Notes: a model not told the origin generated them from the letters alone. DNA of 64,000 bases from Anoplopoma fimbria (GCF_027596085.1 NC_072472.1:14783471-14847470), one strand, 5' to 3'. Positions 37,003-50,241 are shown, numbered from the stretch's first letter. Made by a program: numbers and translations.

Positions 37003-37785
37003 TGGGAGACAACAACATAGTGTTTATACAGGTTCAGTAATAATAAGCAACATTATTAAAAACACTTAAAAGTTGAATGAAAAGTGGTTTTATTTTAGCA
37101 GCTCAACCAGCGTTTCTATTGGTTATAATGTAGCGTTAATTTACTTGTTAAATTTTAGATGCTGCTAAGTATAAAAAAGGCTTTCTCACTGTCACATATG
37201 TGTTACTGTTTGTGTGGCATGTGTAAATGCAAGCCGCTAAGAGCCTTAGACAACAGCTGATGACAGGGAGATTATGAAGTGCTCCTGCAGTGGTGTCACC
37301 TTACAGAGGAAAGGACTTGAAACCCTTGGGGGACTAAATCCCATCAGATGGACTCTGGAATGATCCTGGATGTTTGGGAATCCTGGGACACAGATGAGAG
37401 GGAACTCTGAGCGAAAACTTAAGAGTATACAGGTACACTTATTTACATAAAAGTGTCTTAATCCAAACAGCATAATACACATAATGAGTTTTTATTAAAG
37501 TAACACACCTTATTCAAGCTCATGATAAACACCAAGGGGAAGCAGAAAGAATGTGCATGTATCTCAAACAATAGAAGAATAAAACAGCATCAAAATGGCA
37601 TTAGTGTAATCAATCTATGGATCCTACCAGCCAGTGAAGACAGAAGGAGAGACTGCCAGTCTGTGTCATCTCATCCAGACTTCTGTTGCTGTTCATCCTG
37701 CTGAAATCAGAGAGCTCCCCAGTCTTTGCTCTACAGCAGGAGGCTCCCCTGTCCTTGCTGCAAAACCATGTTACACAAACTGTGT

Positions 37786-37867
<82 letters not shown>

Positions 37868-40641
37868 TGCCCTTCACGGGTGGAGAGGAGCTGTGAGAGA
37901 GCGTGCAGGCCCTCTACTTACACACACACACACACATACACATCCACCCACTTAGCTGCCTACCCATTGAGGTCCAGAAGAGGGCGACCTCTCTGCCGTC
38001 GATGATGTAACTTCCTGTCTTCAGACCGGCCCATGCTCTCTCTATCAACCTTGAATGTGTGCAGGAGGTGTATAAATAGCCCAGCAGTGCCAGGATGTCT
38101 GGCTCCTCATTATATTTTGAAAACTATACGCAAATGTCTCCACAAACCCAACATCCTGGAAACCAGCCATCAGTATCTTGTCTCAGCTCCTCTTAACACA
38201 CTTTCAGGCACGAGCGCTCGAACGCAGCTCTGCGGTTGTCATGGCAGCGCTGCAGCAAAAAAAAAAAAAAATTGACATTCTGAGCACAGTCTCCAAGACA
38301 ACTGTGGGAACATTCTAGAATGGGACGTTTGCTAGGAGACAAGTTACACCGACTAACCGTACCACATGTCCTGTATTGGTCGGATTAATCAATATCTCCC
38401 CATGGTAGTCAATAAATGAATCAATCAAAAATGTTACTGAACCTGGATAACAGTTATTCCCTTGTATAATTTGTATTTTATGTTAATTAAAGTTGGATGC
38501 TTTGTGTTTATGCTTTTATACTTTTTGTCCAATTGCTTAAATGTGTAACATCATAATGTGTGACTTATGAAACAGACGTGGCTACTAAGTGCATTTGTAC
38601 ATAGTGCTTTATGTCCCTGAGCTTGGTACATTGATGACTGATTGCATCTTGTTTAGAGCATTGACTATTTCGACCTAGCTCTCCAACCTATTTTATTTGT
38701 ATTTATGTTTTTATCTTCTAATTATTATAACTTATAACTTTTTGCATTGGCAAGAGGTGAAGATTGAGTGGGAGGGAGCCGAGCAAAAAATACCAAAATG
38801 TGGATATGGATTTGTGTGTTTCACTTCACTTTATGTTTCTTCCATGAAATATAACTGAAAAAAAAATGTTACTCAAAAGTAATTTTATTTGTAATTATTT
38901 CCTCAATTCATCCATATATTTCCTGTTTATTTAACAAATCACATGCTAGTTTAGATAAGTTTCTATTATTGGTTAACTGCATCATTGAAATGTTCAACCT
39001 CACAATCTAGGAAAACTAGTAATAACAGCTTTCTTTGGCCTTGTGTGTGTGTGCACAAATGTCTGCACCATTCAGTGGGCTGCTATATCATGTTGCAAAA
39101 ACATATGAATTGTAGAAAAAGATGCAGATTGCAAATGAAGGACAGTCAGACTGTGAGTCATCACAATCTTCCAGCATGCCTCTCTCTTTTAATGTTTGGC
39201 TTGGGAAATTCAGTGATACATGTGTGTTGAACTGTATGTGAAAGTGTTTTCCTCCTTTTACTTCAACAAAACAGACAGATCTGGCTATATTTTCATCCCT
39301 ATCAGGGTTTGGTTGTACTGCCACCCAGTGTAGGATTTGACATAAAGATTATGCGCAGCACACTGTTCCTGATCCAGAAGTTGGCTGTGAACTGTTCCGA
39401 CAGGATTATGCTGATATTTAATACTGGTGAATGTTTGTATTATGTACAATTTATGGCATATTATTATCTTGATTAGTTGATAAACTATTTGGCCTGTAAA
39501 GCATCAGAAATTTGTAAAAATAATTGATAAAAAAATTCCTGTAATCATTTTCTTGAGCCAAAGGTGACGTTTTAAAATGGCTTGTTTTGTTTGACAGACA
39601 ATCCAAACCCAAAAGATATTTAGTTTACAATTATCTAACAAAAAACAGCAAAACCTCACATTGGAAAAGAGGTGATTGGAGAATGTCTAGAGTTTTTTTC
39701 TTGAATATTGACATGTATGATTGATTTAATGATTGCTGTTGATTAAATACTCGATTAATTGTTTCAGCTATTGTACAATTTGAGTAATAATGTTTAAAAA
39801 TGAATTATTGTTTTAAAAAAATAATAGATTTGAAAGCAGTTTGTCATATCAGCCACACAGTCCAGTTTTGCAGCAGATACTTTTACGTCATTGTAGGAAA
39901 AGCACAGGTGCAAAAAATAAAATCAATGGCTGAATTCCATTTAGCTGTGTCAGGGTCAAGGTATTGATCATGCTGGCTGACTTTCAAACTGCCATGCCTT
40001 ACTCACTTGGAGAGAACAGAGCCATCACTAAAGTTATTTGTGCTTATGAAGAATTGCTGTGACACAGACAGATTGTAACTTTTTAAACACTGAGACAAAA
40101 GACAACAATACACCAGAAATAGTTCTCTGCCATTACTAGGCTCATTGCATTAAATTAATTTAATAAAGTGCAAATCATACAAAATGTCCCTAAGCCTTCT
40201 AGAGTGACTTTTCAAACCTGGAATGCAGATAGTGCAGTGAAGAAGCAGGTTGCCACGTACGTCGACAGTACACTGTGTTCACAGTATCCATGGCAAGGCT
40301 ACTAATTACAGGCAAAAGCCGTGATCAACAGTGTTAAAATCAAAAGGCATCCATATGAAACGGTACCACTCTTCAGTCTTTTTTTTTTTGTTGACCAGCT
40401 CTTATCTTCACATTTTCAAAGCACCTGCTGTACCATCAATGTGACAGATTAGGTTAATACGTCGTTGTGATCACACGCTCTTGTGCAACTAACTTCTAAA
40501 TATTTGACTCACTTCCTGAAATCTACAGACAATCACAAGGTTACATCTTGTCTTAAGCTTTTTTTCTAGACTAACTGCATCAGTTGTTGGTTGATCTTGG
40601 CCGAGACCTGCTGGAAGACAACTTTGTCTCTTCTATCTCCA
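37003..40641. other. Intergenic stretch between cluh and ccdc92b
   Basis: No coding exon is recognised. It holds a (TG)n array at 37788-37866, short CA runs near 37921, an A15 run at about 38257, and AT-rich DNA. It should contain the cluh promoter with any distal leader exon, and at its right end the ccdc92b 3' UTR. Neither could be placed. Confidence 0.55.
37788..37866. repeat. (TG)n microsatellite
   Basis: About 39 uninterrupted TG units upstream of cluh. Confidence 0.97.
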
Positions 40642-43226
40642 TCACAGAGCGGTTTCTCCTTCTCCTGCTCCCATGTCCACCCTCCTGTGCACCCTGCTGT
40701 CCTCGATATCCTCCCACTCGTCCTCCACCCCCTCTCCACTCTGTGTTCTGATTGGCTGGTTCAAGCGAAGGAGGCGGTATCTAAGTGGAACTAAGAACAG
40801 GGCGGGGTCGGGCATAGGTTGTGGCCTCTGCGGTGATGTCACCCTCTCCATGGGTACGCAAGCTCGGACCCTCTCCTCCCTCGTGCTGACACGCCTCTTG
40901 TGTCTCGCTTCTGGTTGGCTAGGAGACGCTGGAGGAGGTGGAGACAGAAGCCAGTCTGAGCCCTCCCCTTCATAGTCTTCATCCTCCTCACCTGCATCTT
41001 CATCATCATCATCATTCTCTTCCTCCTCCTGTCCTCTGGGTTCCTCCTCTCCTTCAGCACCAGACTCTGTGCTCTGCCGTTGCTGGAACAGTTTTAAGCG
41101 TGCGCTGTGGAGCTCGTGGCAGAGGGTTGTCGTGGTGACATTTTGGCGTTGCAGCTCTCGACTCAGCAGCGTGATCTTGTGGCTGCGACGTTTCAGTTCC
41201 TCCAGGAAATGCCGCTCTTCTTCCCTCAGGTTTCTGCCCAGCGCCGATGCCCGTGCCCGGCCGGCCCGCAGCTCCCCACGTGCAGCGACCATCATGCACT
41301 GCTGTTCCTCTAGGAGACGCTGTGCAGCCTCGCAGCGTGCTGCCAGCTCTGCTTCCTCCTCTGAGAAACATAAACAAATACATTATGGACTGAAGCTAAT
41401 AAAGATACAGAAATACTGTAGATGTTGCAGAGATTACTGTATCCATTAGCATGTCATATTATTTTTTTTATTTCTACTTGATCAATCTCTCTCATATTAC
41501 ATTTTTCTTTTCACTGTGCCTTTCTGTGCTCCTTCACTTGGTTCATCACTCAGTGCAACCTGGCTAGATAAATACATAACACACACATATACTGTAGTAC
41601 TTCCCTATCAGTGAACATAATTACTTCCCTCTCTGGAGATAAATGTCTGGTGAAAAATGCATATATATTTTATGTATATATTTGCACACATACATATATT
41701 TTTAACTCATCTGTTACAGATTAAGGTGAGTTGAGCTTTTAGCTTGAATGTGTTGAATGATAAAACCAAGACTGGACTAAAGCACTTGATGGACATGGAT
41801 TAATCGATACAGCTTGCAATACACACCACTCAGAGCAAAAACATGCAAAACCAAATATATATGCAGCATTGTAGGAAGAAACAGCCCTTTAAAGTCCAAC
41901 AAATAACTTCCTTATGTGTCTCTCTCTTTCTCAACTAATCTATCTAATGCTGAGCACAAAGTATGTTGTTTCTGTCACATGGATTTTTCTTGCAGGAAAA
42001 ACAGAGGACATTGTTCCATCCAACTTTTTTTCCCCCAATATCAATTCCAACACCTCAAATCAGGGCATCTGCCGATACCAAGAACCGATCCAATACAAGT
42101 GGTATATTTTTCCCAAATTTTAAATCAGAGTACCTTACTGACTGGATCTCGTTTCTGACAATTTTTAGGTAAACTAAAAAACAAAGTCAGAGGGTCTGCT
42201 GTGACTGACTGAATGTAGCCAATAGCAGAAACACTGAATTACAAAGAAACTGTATTGATTGTGGATAGATTGCTACTTGAACCTTCAAAACGTTAGTATC
42301 AATGTCAATACCGATCTGTCATATTGTATCAGTGCATTGCTATACCTAACAAATATAATTAAATATTATGTAAATAAAGATAGAACATAGTAAATATAAA
42401 CAAATGAGTATGTGGCGGCGGCAGCTGTGGCATAGTGGAGAGCAAGGTAGTTCTCCAATCAGAGGGTCGGTGGTTCGATACCCGGCTTCGGCAGTCGATG
42501 TGTCCTTGGGCAAGACACTTAACCCCAAGTTGCTCCTGAAGGCTTGCCATCGGTGTGGACTGGATGATGAATGTTAGTTAGAGTCTGATGGTGGCACCTT
42601 GCATGGTAGCCTGTCATCAGTGTGTGAATGGGTGAATGATATGTAATATACTACTGACTGTAAGTCGCTTTGGATAAAAGCGTCTGCTAAATGACTGTAA
42701 TGTAATGTATACAATGTTATAGTAATGCAAATACACCAAAAGATCAATCTAAATTTATTGTAATAATATTGTATTTTGTCTGGTCATTGTAGCAATTTCT
42801 ATCATGACTTCCTTGTGAATTCTCCTCCTCTGCACAGATTTTGTGTTTTCCTGTCCATAACTCCTTTAAATCATTCCCAACTTGCCATCAAGGAATTGTT
42901 AAGTCTTACCTTCTGTGCTTCTGTCAGGAAACCTGGAGTCCAGCTCACAGCTTAGCTCTGCAGCCATGAGGAGTAGAAGCACAACAGGCAGGCAGACAGA
43001 CAGATAAAAGATAAGACAGGGTGACAGACAGACAGTCCAGTGGTTGGGTGGTGACATATAAAGAGACACAGAGCAGCAGGTCACCGTTGGACTGACCGTG
43101 ACAGCGCCTCCTCAGGTGTGTGATCTCCAGCTGCAGACCCGTCAGCATGGCCAGGTGCTCCTGCTTCAGGAAGGCTATGCCTCTCTCCACACTGGCCACC
43201 TGCTGCTCCAGCTTCCCAGCATCCAT
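40642..43226 (-). CDS. ccdc92b: CCDC92B (coiled-coil domain-containing 92B), complete, 298 residues
   Basis: Three coding exons: 43097-43226 (start MDAGKLEQQVASVERGIAFL), 42910-42957, and 40642-41360 (ending GAGEGETAL, stop TGA). Phases agree and total 897 bases. The N-terminal coiled coil with FLKQEHLAMLTGLQLEITHL and the middle segment HFLEELKRRSHKITLLSREL match the CCDC92 family (human CCDC92 has YLEELKAKSHKLTLLSSELE), and the MPDPALFL motif near the C-terminus matches its MPDPTPFL. Between them is a very acidic stretch of Glu and Asp (about residues 158-190). Position next to CLUH agrees with human CCDC92B. CCDC92 itself is described at centrosomes and cilia; the function of the B paralogue is not established. 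Assignment to B rests on synteny. Confidence 0.88.
42020..42345. repeat. Degenerate interspersed repeat (GATCGGTATCGG-type)
   Basis: Motifs such as ATCTGCCGATACCAAGAACC and TCAATACCGATCTGTCATAT resemble the ends of short non-autonomous elements common in fish. No clear inverted repeats or target duplications could be defined, so boundaries are approximate. It lies in a ccdc92b intron. Confidence 0.4.
42412..42710 (+). mobile_element. tRNA-derived SINE
   Basis: A pol III A box TGGCATAGTGG (42428-42438) and a B box GGTTCGATACCC (42472-42483) lie 33 bases apart in a tRNA-like head. They are followed by a body with TGTCCTTGGGCAAGACACTT and a tail GTCGCTTTGGATAAAAGCGT then TAATGTAATG repeats. This head, body and LINE-like tail is the layout of fish SINEs. 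It is inserted in the ccdc92b intron between coding exons 2 and 3. Confidence 0.85.
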
Positions 43227-43244
43227 GGCTGCACCCCTACACAA

Positions 43245-44334
43245 CCTGCACACAGATGCAGGTAGCTGGATGTCTTAGGATAAGGCATCTCCCAGTACAG
43301 ATGTTGTGAGTCCAATTTGAGCACCTAGATAGAGCAACGCTTAGATAGGCTACTAAGTGTCTATTCCAAATAAAATCGCGTTTATTTATCAAGCTAGAGT
43401 GATAATCCATCCTTTAGTCAGCTTGATATTCTATCTTACTCAGATTTTATGCAATCGATTCATAAGGTAATTCTCTTATAGATCTATAGGCTAAATGCAT
43501 GCACTCACTTATTTATTTAACCTCATTCAGTTGTATTTCTTGCACATAAAAGCTTTCTCGTTTCTGCACCGTTGCTCACTCACATCTACCTGTAACTGTG
43601 CATTCATTCATATTCATCTGACCATGGCCTACCGTGACACTGAAGCGGTATCCTGTTCAAAGCGTCTCTCATGGATCCTCGTGTCGCCGTCTATCTCTGT
43701 CCTTTATGCGGACGGAGAAAACAAAAGACCCGTGCAAAAACGTTCTGCGTGCAAAGCGGCGCTTCACGCGTTTCTTGTGCTCCAATGTGCGCCGTTCCAC
43801 TGCTGCAGCAGGCCGTCGTTCTTTCCCGACAGCGTGTATGGATCCTGCTGCAGTCTGAGTCGTAATAACCTCCTCATAACCTTCTGCTTGTACTTGCAGT
43901 GCCGCGGCTGTACCCACAACAAAGCAGTCCGGTATGAGGGGTGATCAGTGCCGCGAAGCAGCGGCAGCAGCAGGAGGAGGAGGAGGAGGAGGAGGAGCTC
44001 CATGGAAGTGATGCTACCAGCTGTTGCAAGCAAGAGAGGAATAATGTTTTTTTTAATTCCTTAAGATGTTAGAGAACTTAAGTCTTATCCCACTTTTGGT
44101 TTTGTGTGTTTAGAATGTTTTTTGGTCAATCTTTGGAGATTGGAGACATCTTATGAGGCCCTTTGTTTATTTTCATTGGCAGAAGAAGTTATACATCTTC
44201 ATCAGTCTATCAACTTTTTGATTAATCAAGCTCTAATTCTGTTTTTTGTTTTTTTAAAGCTGTATACATAAACCATTAATCCATTAATATTGAATATGAG
44301 AACAGAAAAATAAAAACTACAAGTTCAGGTTGAT
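43245..44334 (-). promoter_or_regulatory. ccdc92b upstream region with a leader acceptor
   Basis: An acceptor (TGTGTGCAG then GTTGTGTAGG) lies at about 43245, 20 bases upstream of the ccdc92b ATG, so a distal leader exon exists. A GC-rich patch with CpGs and (GGA)n/(GCA)n tracts at about 43660-44000 is the likely promoter and first exon. The open frames there are not convincing as protein. Confidence 0.4.
43971..43997. repeat. (AGG)n trinucleotide repeat
   Basis: Nine AGG units next to a short GCA run in the GC-rich patch upstream of ccdc92b. Confidence 0.93.
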
Positions 44335-44340
44335 TTTATT
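44335..44340 (-). terminator. Poly(A) signal AATAAA for the left fbxo40
   Basis: A canonical AATAAA on the minus strand about 255 bases past the stop codon at 44594. Confidence 0.55.
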
Positions 44341-44593
44341 TGCTGTGTAAAGCTTTGTGACATACCGGCTATAAGACATCATCCCTATACTTGGGCATTG
44401 TAATGTGCCGTGCCAATAATACAAAAATACATTCGGAAACAGCAGGTAGAATTAAAATGATCTTTTTCACTGTTCTGCGACAGACTGGCGACCTGTCCAG
44501 GGTGTACCCTGCCTTCGCCCATTGACAGCTGAGATCGGCTCCAGCACCCCTGCGACCCTTAACTGGATAAGCAGGTTACGGAAAATTAATTTT

Positions 44594-47500
44594 TCATTGT
44601 TGACATCTGTTTCTTGCAAACTGGTCGACGAGGCTGAGCCTCTCTTGGCTGCACTTCTGTTTGTCACCCATGCTTGGGAGGGGAACAGGCTCACTGCGCA
44701 GAGAGGTCTCGTAGTAAGGACAGACTTTTAGATGAGCAGATATTGGAGGGATGTCGGCCATATGCCACGAATCCACTGAGGTGAAGAGGTGACTGAACTC
44801 CCATACCTGGAGAGAAACAGGAGGAGAGAAAAGGAACATATGGAACATAATTAGTATGGGATTCCTATTATAAATTAAAATGATGGATTGGATGATGTAG
44901 TCAGCATATCTCACAGGTTTGGCCTTCCACTTGGCTCCTCCGTGTGAGTAGGTCTTCTTCTCCCAGCGGAGGGTGACCATCCCTCTCCCCTGCAGCAGAG
45001 AAGAGCACACCTGCCTCATCAGCTGGGACACTAGAGCCAGCTGGGACAGGGACAGACTGTCCAGGAAACTGGCCATGTGGCACAGCACCTCATAGGGCAG
45101 CAAGCTCAGAGAGTCCTCACAGCCTCTTGCCCGACATCCTCTCTTCCTCTGAGCCGTAGAGGAGTCCACAGAACTCCTGGACGGCTGGGATTCATCACCT
45201 ACTGAGGTTGCAGGTGTTGGACGCAAGTTGAAACTCTTCAGCCGCTGACTGTAGGGATGAAAATATAAAACACTTCATTCACTAAACAAATACAAGCCCA
45301 GGTGTAATGAGTTTCTAAACTTTAGTTGTTTGTATCCAACTTTGAGATTGTGTTACTTTACTGTCACTCACAAGGTATCAACGCCCTAAAGCATAACCAA
45401 ATGTATTGTCTATTTCACTCAAAATGGGACCATAATTATCAGATGAACATCATGCTGTATTGAAGAAGACTTGGAAATAGGGATTGAGACCATAAACACA
45501 TTTACAATGTTTACTGAGGTCATAAATCAAGTGAGAAGTAGAGTCATTTTCTCATAGATTTCTACACAATCAGGCTTCTTTTTTGCACCCAGAGAAGTCA
45601 CCCCCTGCTGGTTCGTTGAAATAATGCAGGTTTAGGGCATTTCCGCATTGACTTGAATGGTCAGACCCGGAGATTCCCACCTGGTGGTCCAGTTGAATAT
45701 TCATTCTTCTTTAGCTCTGTTTTTTGTCTCTACCAACTCTTGAGGGAACGGTCTGGCTCTTTAGCTGCTAAAATGCTCCATTATGTTCACCAACTGTGTC
45801 TGTCTGCTGGTTGGTAATGAGAAGCTAGCGTACACAACGCTATAAGAGGGATGAGAGGATGAAAAATGGCCACTTTAAAATTTTGTAATTATATCAAACG
45901 GCAAATGGCACACCCAAATATTTGAATCTCGACTGAAAATGTGAAATGTGCTCACTCATAGGAGACGATGGCTTTATGTGTGGAGGGCTGAAACCTCCTC
46001 TGGCTGTAGGTGCATCCCAGGTAAGATAGGGGGCATCTCTCCTCAAACCATCCACTCAGACTCGTCTGGATGTCACTGTGGACGTTCCTGGAAGCGAGAT
46101 GAGAAATCAACATCCATTACTTTAATGTTATTCCTTTTTCAATAACAGGAGACGAACTGCTGTAAACAACAAATGTGACATAAGAGGAGGACAGCTGAAA
46201 TAAACCACAAACTCCATCAAACCCATCAAAGTCAATAGTATAGACACCTGAAATGTGTGGCGAACTCCCTGCGGTGGAAGGTGTGACCGCAGAGGAAGGT
46301 GAAGACACAGCTGGCTCTGGTGTTTCTGCTGTTCACCCGCTCTGACTGCAGCTGAAGATGAAGCTTCAGCGGTCTGTCTACCATCACCTCAGCCAGGGTT
46401 GTCTTCGCATTAAACGGAGCCGCGCGAAACGAATGCGTCTGTGTTGCCATGTCGACGTAAAGCCCATCGGATGTATTTAACTCACTGATCTGCGTGGAAA
46501 CCAATCAATCACAACACCAGATTAATTCTAGTTAAAAGGCCACTGTTCATTCATTTCCAAAGCACCTCACAAACGGTTGTTGTACCAAAATGTAGCTATT
46601 CAATAAATTCCTACTCTTCCACACGATATAAAAATGAAATTGCATTAACATGAAACTATTAATTTTATTAAGCTTTAGTTAACCATCATGTTACATATAC
46701 TGTCGTAAATATCTGACTGACCTTGTGACCCCTGACCTCCATTTCAGCAAAGCGCAGCAGGGTGGCTGCTGCTTCGTCACTGAAGCAGTCCTCTTCCTTG
46801 GCGCCGAGGTCGGACGTGTCCAGACTGCGAGGCTCGCCCGCAGGCCGAGATGTGTCATAGTGACGGATGCGTCGCCTGCTGTAGTGATAGCTGACAGGGA
46901 CCTTACAGGAAGAAATACATTTTACATGATATGTCAAGAGAGTCAATTAACACAACTTTCGTAAATTATTATTGGGTCAGGTTGACTGCAGTAAGTTCTG
47001 TTTACGCTAATTTTAAAGCTGTATTGGGGCACTTTAGGCTTTAAAGTAGTTGAGTGCAGGTTTATCTGGATAGAGGGAATCCTAGTTGCTAAAGTTTGTA
47101 CGTCACTCCAGATTTCATTTGGGCAAAAAGGGGTCTAAACTAGGGATGTAACAGTACAAGTAGGCCTTTTGCCCGGAACCGTTGGGTACAGGAAGTTCCG
47201 TATGCGTCATACTCAGTTCAGTACAACCTGTGACCAAAACAATTACTGTGAAAATAGTCTATTTCTGTCTACTCCTCGCATATGTGGAACCGAGGTTCTA
47301 GAGTGTGAGTTTTACCCATTAAGTTTTGGACGTGCAATAGTCCGGGTAACAACTTGGGGTTCAGTGTCTCACTCAATTTCACTTCAAAATGCAGAGAGGA
47401 CGAGCCAGAGATAGAACCACCAGCTGCACAGAGACAAATGTGCCTGTCAAATGAGCTGGCATCGATACAGTCTTAGTTCTCTGGTGTGCCGTTACGTAGT

Positions 47501-49194
47501 ACATACGCAAGTATGTGAACGATTCTGTTCATGACGCAGATGGTTGTTAACACATGTGCACTTTAATACGTCCATTGTGTCTTCCCTGTTGGTGCACAAG
47601 CTGCAGTCCAGGGATTATCGACAGGTCAGTCTTATGATTGAAGATTACTGACATTGGTGTTATTGATTTTTATCGTTTCATTTTTCTTATTGACAATATG
47701 CCTGTAGCCCCTGTGAGTGCCTCGACTTTAATAATAAGAGTAATGGCAGATGAATCACTGTTGAATGTTCACTTTTTCCAACAAATGAAAACTCTTTTGA
47801 TTTTATGCTTTTCCTGTTGTACCGTTAACATTCTGAAACATAAAATTTAGTTATACCCCTACACAAGTATGTTACTGCTAAGGCCCACTGAGATTGAAGC
47901 CATGGATATGCTCGAAAGGAAGTAGGTCATCACTACGGTTCATGCAAACTGACATCTTATAAGGGTGATAAAAACAGTTCTGTTATAACAGTAAATAAAG
48001 TCACCACCTTGAAAGAGTGCAGGGTTTGGACTGGGATGGGCTCCAGGCTGCCATACACAAAATCGTCTTCCCTCGGTGTACAGGCCTTGATTTTTCCGAA
48101 GGTGAGCAGCATGCTCCCATGATGCACTACGTACATGTTGTACTCCTGCGGGGTGAGTTCCTTCCCCAGACGCTCCAGCACCCCCTCCTGCCACGGGGCC
48201 TGACCAGTCTTATCCGTGTCCTTGGCCTCCTCACCAGGCTTCTGGTTTGGTTTGGGATTGTCTTGGTTTGCCTGAGCAGCAGCACAGCCGCCTTTCTCCA
48301 TGCCGAACATCATCTCACACAGGTCGTATTTCTCTTTGTTGATGCCTGAGCCTCTGTTCTGTAGAGTCTCTTCGCCAACATTATTCTCATACAAGCCGTT
48401 TTCTGCAGGAACCGATGTGGGAAGAAAGACCAGAAATAACAACGCATTTGTATTATTTTGTGTGTTTAAATTATAGATGATATTTGTCTTACCTTGGCAT
48501 GTGACACCATTGACAGACCCTCCTGTTGCAGAGTCCTCTTTCTTCTCATCCTTAATTTCCTCCTCTTCTTCTTCAATCAGCTCTGGAAAGATAGTCTTCA
48601 TTTTCAGGCGGTCATAAAGGTCTGCCTGATCCACCAGGGCCATGGCAAGATCTAGAGGCTCCACGTGCCCCTCATTTTCCTTCAGCACGTTCTCCTGCAG
48701 GGCTAAGTAGCCGTGTGGGTTTGTTTCATCTGTCGGCCAGCGGATCCACTCCATGGAGCAACACACTACGCTGGCCGGACACACCCGGAGGTGAGCTGCC
48801 TGCGAGGAGCGTGGCAGGTGGAGCGGGCAGCCGTACTCAGCGTTGAGGCAGGGCACCCTCACATTAGGGCAGAGCAGCAGGTGATCCTCCTCTTTACAAT
48901 GATGGAAGAGAGCTCCACAGTGCAGACGGCAGGGGATGACCGCACAGCACACAGAGACCTCCACCCGAGCCCTGCAGCGCCGGCTGTAGCAGGAGTCACA
49001 GTGGACATGCTGTCGCACCCTGGAAGCTCGAGAACGCTGACTCTGATTGGATGAGAAAGAAAAAGAGAGGAGCTAACTAGGATGAAAGATCAAGATTTAC
49101 AACATAGAAACACTTCATATTAAACATAGTGCACCAAGGCTGTATAAACTTAATTTAAACAAGAATAAGATGTGAAAGGTCTGTGACTCACCAT
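44594..49194 (-). CDS. fbxo40: FBXO40 paralogue, left (minus-strand) copy, complete, 682 residues
   Basis: FBXO40 is the muscle-restricted F-box adaptor of an SCF ubiquitin ligase; in mammals it targets IRS1. Eight coding exons: 49192-49194 (ATG only), 48493-49042, 48008-48402, 46722-46901, 46248-46489, 45956-46087, 44915-45248, 44594-44806. They are in phase and give 682 residues (human 709). The start MSQRSRASRVRQHVHCDSC leads into a Cys/His-rich TRAF-type zinc finger with VCPASVVCCSMEW, identical in core to human. Conserved blocks APWQEGVLERL, FVYGSLEPIPVQT, LDTSDLG and CGHTFHRREF follow. The F-box is at about residues 520-565 (SLLPYEVLCHMASFLDSLSL). The C-terminus is YSHGGAKW then a WEFSHLF block. 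Unlike the right copy, the central region is split by a 90-base intron (48403-48492) and an intron after HSFK (46902-48007). It probably corresponds to one of zebrafish fbxo40.1/fbxo40.2. Confidence 0.92.
47140..47480. repeat. Degenerate hAT-like repeat fragment
   Basis: The run CTAGGGATGTAACAGTACAA, then GGAACCGTTGGGTACAGG and related GAACCG/TTCGG-like pieces, resembles the ends of hAT-type elements common in fish (agggatgtaacggtac...). Only one end is clear. It lies in the left fbxo40 intron between its third and fourth coding exons. Confidence 0.4.
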
Positions 49195-49805
49195 ATCTAC
49201 AGAATGCTGAACCAGAGGTTTTGTAATCCTGCAAAAAAAAACATAGATATTACACAGATTCATAAAGCATGTAACATTCAATACCCTAAATAGTAAATCA
49301 CATAGCCAAGTGTTACTTTAACCTTTTTGGCTAGTGATTGTAAAAACAAAGAAAAGTTTGCTTGTGATCCATCATCACTAGTCACATATGTCAGACTATT
49401 AATTAAGAGTAATTCCTTCTTTCCGGGTTTGATTTGAACATAGTTAAGAGGCCTGACGTAGTGAAATTATATTCCCAATAGTTTTAGTTAGCATTAAGCA
49501 CTAAGCTTTGCTCCAAAGCAGTCTAACAAAATGCACTTAAATGTACTTATTCAATGTTTGTACTAAATGCAGAGCCGATATTCAAAGTTAATTGTAAATA
49601 AGAAGCCTGTATAGTAGTATTTCAGGTATGTGTCCTGTGGCACACCAACAGTAAATCAGCTGTAGAAATGTTTAACTTCTACAGTTGTATTACTTGTCTA
49701 AACAGATCCACTGTGCTCTTTGCAATTTAGGTCAACCAAAAAAAAAGCATTACCAAAGTATTTTAAAACATTCACAATAGGATCAAACGTAGGCAAAGGT
49801 CTTAC

Positions 49806-49862
49806 CAAGGTGCCACCGCAATCTTGTTGCTTGCTCCTCGTTGTGTAACGTTGCTTTTAGTT
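49806..49862 (-). other. 5' UTR exon of the left fbxo40
   Basis: On the minus strand GGTGGCACCTTG is followed by a strong donor GTAAGA at 49805. The exon would start about 25-35 bases after the TATA/MEF2-like element at 49886-49895. It is spliced to a small exon 49192-49228 that ends exactly with the ATG. Confidence 0.55.
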
Positions 49863-49885
49863 CCTGTGCTGTGTGCACTGCCAGG

Positions 49886-49895
49886 TTATAATTAG
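49886..49895 (-). promoter_or_regulatory. MEF2-consensus / TATA-like element, left fbxo40 promoter
   Basis: CTAATTATAA on the minus strand fits the MEF2 consensus YTA(A/T)4TAR exactly and lies about 30 bases upstream of the proposed transcription start, so it can also act as a TATA box. MEF2 is a central muscle transcription factor, in keeping with FBXO40's muscle expression. Confidence 0.55.
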
Positions 49896-50241
49896 CCAAG
49901 AAGCTCCAATCAGGTCCAGAAGAAGAAATACCCCCCCCTCACCACCCGACCCCCACCCGAAGCACAGAGCAATCAGTTAATCTACTGCTGTAATGACTAT
50001 AATAAAATATCAAATACACACTGACAATGTTTGGATTGAATCTCCACTAGAGGACACTGTTTGGATATTAAGTAAGACTAATTCTGCTCTCTGCAGCTGG
50101 AAATCAAGTGTGCACAGCACCACAATATGAATCAGAGGGAAGAAGGTGCAGGACTTTTCCTGGTGTAAGTCTCTGAGGGCGCTGGTAACCCAAACCATGT
50201 TTCTGACCACCTGTGTAACATTTCTCAGTCAGGACTTGGCT
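49895..50241. promoter_or_regulatory. Shared divergent promoter of the fbxo40 pair
   Basis: About 350 bases between the two MEF2/TATA-like elements, with proposed transcription starts about 410 bases apart and pointing outward. It contains E-boxes CAGCTG and CACCTG, a run of C at about 49930, and otherwise no repeats. The layout suggests co-regulation of the two genes in muscle; this is inference from motifs only. Confidence 0.5.

Noticed and set aside
40673..41449. Plus-strand frames opposite ccdc92b exon 3
   Set aside because: Shadow frames caused by the acidic low-complexity coding sequence on the minus strand.
43495..44033. Open frames on both strands in the GC-rich patch upstream of ccdc92b
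   Set aside because: No family resemblance, no consistent splice partners, and composition explained by CpG and triplet repeats; better seen as promoter or leader.
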